A DNA stretch of 64,000 nt from Branchiostoma floridae (Eukaryota; Chordata; Leptocardii; Amphioxiformes; Branchiostomatidae), in NCBI RefSeq assembly GCF_000003815.2, contig NC_049996.1, forward strand, positions 9,973,844-10,037,843, written 5' to 3'. Made by a program: the position numbers and the translations under genes. Numbering within the stretch: position 1 is the first letter of the stretch; each line of letters begins with the position of its first letter. Below the pieces are notes generated by a model. It saw only the letters and a program-made list of their open reading frames with translations. It made no database searches and was not told the DNA's origin. Shown here piece by piece: positions 60,074 through 64,000 of this stretch.

Positions 60074-62046
60074 GAAGGGCAGTGTCAGGTGTCGTAGTGT
60101 TCATACTGCATGAAACTTGCGTGCAAGTCTCGTACAATCCGCTAGTCGGTGTTGTAATTGCCCCACAGCATTTGTGCATTGCCCACAATTCATAAATGGT
60201 CATCATTCGAAAAACTATGCAGCAACAACATAAAGTCGTGCCGGCAGAAAATGTTGAAAAGCATTAAGAACAACTTGCGCCACGTTTTGTGTACTTAAAG
60301 TAATGTGACTTCAAGTGAATATGTACGCTGTGATATAAGATTTATACTGTAGAAAAACAATGCGAAAAGTGGTTATTTGTTTAGGAAGTATTTAAAAAAA
60401 CATGGAACCATTTCAGTGTTTCTGTGTCTATTTTCAATCAATTAATTAATTAAGACATTTATGTCTGGAAAAATAAGGCACAACCAGGTAGACGTTTTAT
60501 CTAAAGCAGTCACCTTGAGTATGACATCACATTTATAGATATGAATTATTGATATGATTGCGTGCTTGTGCTGGCGTTACCACGTCATGTTATCATATCA
60601 TTTTATTAGTAACGGCAGTTTTATATAGCAGGCACAAAATTTCATAGGGGCCAGGCTAGCTCTTACAGGTAAGGGTGGCGATCTTGCTGTTGTTTAACGC
60701 ATTTAATATCTAATTCTAGGTGTTTTTGCTAAAACTCTTGTGTAAGGCGAAGTTGAGAAAAATGTCAATCCATCTTGTAACGGTTGAGAATTGTGCTGAG
60801 AGAAAAATTTTCATGTAACAACAGAAGGACAAATGGGAACCAGCTTTCATTAGGCGAGCAAGTTTGACCTGTTAGAAATTCTAGTGTTTGTTTATGTTCT
60901 AAGGTATCAAAACATTTCCCACTAAGCTAGAAAGCTGCAATTCTAGTTATGTGTACGTGTAGCTTTTTCTTGTAATGACTTTTTTATTGTGACATTGTAA
61001 AGAAATACTTAACGTTAGGGGCTTACTTTTCTTTTCAAATCCGCCATGGTCATTATGTGGTGTCAGTGTGCTGTAGTTGGATTTGTAGCGTTAACATATT
61101 GAGGTGTTTTGAGGTGTTATAATTTGCGTACTTCAACCTGCCGTCGCACGTGTGTTAATCAACAGAACTATCATGTTACACACCTTACTTACGTACGTGC
61201 AGCGACGTAGAACGTCAAACAACAGGAGGGGTGAAGGGGCGTGTGCAGGCTATTCACCCTGTTTGTGTAGGGCGCTAATAGACCTGGGAGTATTGCCTAG
61301 GTGACGGACTGATGTCACTCAGTTCTAGGAAGAGGAAGGTTTCCTTTTCGGAAAGGAAGTCGTTAAAACAGTAGATTTGGCGGACTGTAAGAATCTCTTG
61401 GAAACTTAAAGGTGTATGGATGTCTTCGGGGGCCTCCTTGAGGTGTTCTCGCTTTGGTGACCTTGACAAGGTTAAAGAGGTTTGTGTATCTTTGTGTTAG
61501 AAACGAGAACATTTTCGAGGTTTGTTTTGTAGATACGGAATTACAAATAGACTTCGCTTCCTGTATTGCGGGAGGGGATCTCCCTTGCTGTTCCCGTGTG
61601 TGTAATGAACTAAACATGACAAAACAATGCCCATATTTGTGCACCAGGAAGTTTGTGTCCTTCAAGTTGTATGACGAACGTATCGAACAGAACACTCGCG
61701 CACAGACCGTATTTGGTTCAGAACCAAGCTCTATCGAACACCGACCGTCGAATCGAATTCAGTTTCTGCCCTAATAACTGGCAGGCCCGCCATTTCTAAC
61801 GTTTGTTTGTTGTATGTGACCAGCTTTGGACACGCCCATTTGTAAGTTCAATGTCATAAATAACTGTTCAGCCTTGTTAATCTTGATTGTAATGGCATTC
61901 AAGTGCCTACGTGTTGGGGGTAAGTACATGTGGTAGAGAATTTTCGTTTACACACAACGGTTAACGGTCGTTAGACAATTTACAACAGCCATATATTTCA
62001 CCTTCAAGTGTCGTACTGGTAAAGCTTTGTTTGTTTCTTTCTACAG
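60074..62046. other. Upstream region of the LRR gene
   Basis: No gene. The frame at 61454-61774 includes the dispersed repeat below. An acceptor-like TTTCTTTCTACAG ends at 62046, so an upstream 5' UTR exon of the LRR gene may lie here. Confidence 0.35.
61685..61742 (+). repeat. Dispersed 58-bp repeat, copy 2
   Basis: Near-identical to 55191-55248. Both copies keep the same open frame, EQNTRAQxxFGSEPSSIEH. Confidence 0.75.
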
Positions 62047-62078
62047 TTTGTCATTTGAAGTGGACCAAGAGTGAAAGT

Positions 62079-62930
62079 ATGGCAGTAGTTCCAAACTTAG
62101 CGGAAGTCTTCCTACTTCTCACGGTGTTCATCGCGGTCTCCGCGGCTGACACCACCTGTCCCTCCCCCTGCACCTGTACTGACACTTACGGGGAACTAAC
62201 GGTCTCCTGTTCGGGACAGGGACTCACAGACATCCCCTCTAACATCCCCTCATCCGTGATGTGGCTAAACCTCCAGTACAACAACATTACAAGGGTCTCA
62301 CGCAGCAGTTTCCAGGGTCTACAGAACCTACATGGAGTCAACCTGGCAAACAACAACATCAAACACATCTCAACTTCCGCCTTCAGAAATCTTCAGCATC
62401 TACAAAACGTGGACATTTCCGGTAACCAGCTATCCACACTGTCAGAGGGAGTCTTCAACAAGTCCATCACAACAGCGAGACAAGATCAGAGAAACTTCTT
62501 CGTCTACATGGCAAACAATCCATGGAACTGTGACTGTAAATTAAAATGGTTGGCTGCGAAACTGAAAGATGGATCTCACGACTACAGTGATAGACTAGTA
62601 ACATGCAACCAACCCCAATATTTGACTGGAAAGGAGTTGAAAAATGTACCACTAGATCGTTTGGTTTGTGCACCAAACCTTGGAGCAGGCTTCAACGTAT
62701 TAGATAGGATGGACGCATTTACTACAACAACGCCTCTCCCCACTAGTAAACCGTCACTGAGGGAACCAGATAGATATCGGACTGACAAGATGTCGTTTAA
62801 CATAGCTCTGGGTACAGCAGGAGCTGTGATTGTGATTATTGTAGTCGGGGTAAAAATGCACGAGGTTTACAAAAATAAATGTTCACGTCGCCAACAGCCT
62901 GTTCTAGAAGATTTAGAAACACTGGTTTAA
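62079..62930 (+). CDS. Leucine-rich repeat single-pass membrane protein
   Basis: 283 aa from the ATG at 62079, 32 bases after an acceptor-like site. Signal peptide at about 1-23 (VFLLLTVFIAVSAA), a cysteine-rich LRR N-cap (CPSPCTCTDTYG...), three LRRs (MWLNLQYNNITRVSRSSF, LHGVNLANNNIKHISTSAF, LQNVDISGNQLSTLSEGVF), an LRR C-cap (NPWNCDCKLKWLAAKL), a Thr/Pro-rich stalk, a membrane span at about 240-260 (GTAGAVIVIIVVGV) and a 20-residue basic-to-acidic tail. It is a type I surface protein with a small LRR module like those of LRTM or GPIb-type proteins and of the many amphioxus LRR proteins. A ligand cannot be named. The coding region is in one exon. A plus-strand AATAAA at 63525-63530 is a likely end signal. 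Confidence 0.88.
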   Translation: MAVVPNLAEVFLLLTVFIAVSAADTTCPSPCTCTDTYGELTVSCSGQGLTDIPSNIPSSVMWLNLQYNNITRVSRSSFQGLQNLHGVNLANNNIKHISTSAFRNLQHLQNVDISGNQLSTLSEGVFNKSITTARQDQRNFFVYMANNPWNCDCKLKWLAAKLKDGSHDYSDRLVTCNQPQYLTGKELKNVPLDRLVCAPNLGAGFNVLDRMDAFTTTTPLPTSKPSLREPDRYRTDKMSFNIALGTAGAVIVIIVVGVKMHEVYKNKCSRRQQPVLEDLETLV

Positions 62931-63722
62931 CATGAGTAATTCAATGTATAGCAATAAGACTTGAACAAAGTCAAGTTGAATCGAAAACCGTATTACAATT
63001 GTATATAAAAATATCATGTGAGGTATTTTGTTGAAAAGTAGTTAGGGTATAATACTGTACAAAGTATATAGTTTGGTTTGAAACATTGTAAACGTTTTAG
63101 TAAATGCAATGTGCCCTGTAATGATTATATTTAATTTACTAGATCGTGGCTGCCTGAAAAAAGATACTACCTAACTTGCCTAAGCACTTTGTGACTTAAA
63201 GATGACAGTCAGGCATAGGAAAAGCACGTGTCTATATACATATAAATGTCCTAGACAGAGACCGGACACAGATAGTAGTATTGTTACATGTACGTGTGAC
63301 TGTATATGCACATGCAATTTTGTACTTTAATGCCATGTATATAACACCTGCCCAAAACTACACTGTGTATGTATGTAAATGTGTATTGAACTATGTACTT
63401 TCGTTTGACAGAGAATAACATATTCTTGTCTACTTGTATCAATAACAATTGCCACACAAGATACATTGTCACTCATAAACTTATTGTATTTATTTAAGTC
63501 CACTGCATGTACATACCACAAAAGAATAAAATGAAATGAAGTTTTGGAACAATTTAAAAATGTCTTCTAAACCTCCGTAAAGAACGGCAATGCACATCAA
63601 ACAAATATATAAAACCACTCATCCTTTTCTTATCAGTCATTAGCCTTAGTAATTTACAGTCAGAGTGTGTTTCTTTGTTAATACAAAGAGATAAAGCATG
63701 GTTCACACATAGATAAAGGAAA

Positions 63723-64000
63723 CTAGTCGTTGTTGGGCGACTCTTCCAGAAATCGATATATTTCTGGATCAAGAGGAGGCTGGAAAGATTTCAGTTGTTC
63801 CACTAACGTCGCAGCAGTAGCCAGCTCGCCGTTTTTGTTTCTCCAGGCGACCAGCATAGCAAAGATTTGCCCTCTCATGTCCCTGTCATTATCTCTAATA
63901 AACCTCTGTACTTCTGCCCTTGTTATACCAAGGTGAATGGCCAAACTTTCCCAGACTATCCCAAGATTTCCAGCCAATGTGTTTAACTGTGCCTCGGTGA
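63723..64000 (-). CDS. Death-domain protein, C-terminal exon (runs off the window)
   Basis: On the minus strand the frame is open from the window edge to a stop at 63723-63725. The about 91 residues (TEAQLNTLAGNLGIVWESLA, IHLGITRAEVQRFIRDN, GQIFAMLVAWRNKNGE, AATLVEQLK) have the six-helix pattern of a death domain, including the Trp of helix 2 and the MLxxW of helix 5. Death domains bind one another in apoptotic and innate immune signalling. The rest of the protein, and so its class, lies beyond 64000. A minus-strand AATAAA lies at 63489-63494. Confidence 0.8.
   Translation of the reverse strand, partial: TEAQLNTLAGNLGIVWESLAIHLGITRAEVQRFIRDNDRDMRGQIFAMLVAWRNKNGELATAATLVEQLKSFQPPLDPEIYRFLEESPNND

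Noticed and set aside
61454-61774. 106-codon frame upstream of the LRR gene
   Set aside because: It contains a dispersed repeat and lacks recognisable domains. The opposite strand is also open.

Overview
This is a eukaryotic, animal window with invertebrate-chordate character. It fits an amphioxus (Branchiostoma) contig best. The evidence is compact multi-exon genes with GT/AG introns, a GMDS protein close to the vertebrate enzyme, an HNMT-like methyltransferase, an EcKinase/CHK kinase, NHL, LRR and death-domain proteins, and very dense degenerate transposons. The species call is an inference from content, not from a search. Three assembly gaps (31238-31551, 40166-40265, 42081-42368) interrupt the sequence. 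Many naive ORFs, especially those across the N runs, are artefacts.

Layout. 1-7.4 kb is a T-rich tract without genes but with degenerate internal repeats. 7.5-8.0 kb is a short element with 19-bp terminal inverted repeats. 8.2-8.8 kb holds the first two exons of an unrecognised plus-strand gene. 14.4-20.7 kb holds an unrecognised minus-strand gene made of repeated mini-exon modules. An apparently single-exon GMDS gene (17.3-18.4 kb, plus strand) lies between its two module clusters.

21.7-38.4 kb is a segmental duplication carrying two copies of an unusual single-pass membrane protein. From the N terminus it has an acidic tyrosine-rich cytoplasmic region, NPxY motifs, a membrane span, a DYTSP-repeat stalk and an NHL-type propeller. 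The right copy (33557-37722, five exons, 716 aa) is intact. The left copy is broken: a near full-length CR1/L2-type LINE (25136-31750) sits inside its first exon, and it also has a one-base deletion, an exon fusion and a shortened propeller. The LINE has an ORF1 with an SGNH esterase domain and an ORF2 with endonuclease and reverse transcriptase domains; ORF2 appears to stop early, just before an assembly gap.

39.5-42.7 kb is a five-exon HNMT-like gene with a one-base frame break beside a gap. 43-54 kb has few genes and contains a 9-bp-TSD MITE, a decayed Tc1 transposon with ~340-bp inverted repeats, and a tandem duplication with a membrane-protein-like frame. 54.2-56.3 kb is a three- or four-exon EcKinase gene. 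59.2-60.1 kb is a 5'-truncated LINE. 62.1-62.9 kb is an LRR membrane protein, facing a partial death-domain gene that runs off the right edge.

The genes do not form one pathway. The NHL membrane proteins, the LRR receptor and the death-domain protein are of surface-receptor or signalling type. GMDS, HNMT-like and EcKinase are metabolic or modifying enzymes. Gene models rest on splice signals, phase agreement and family resemblance read by eye.
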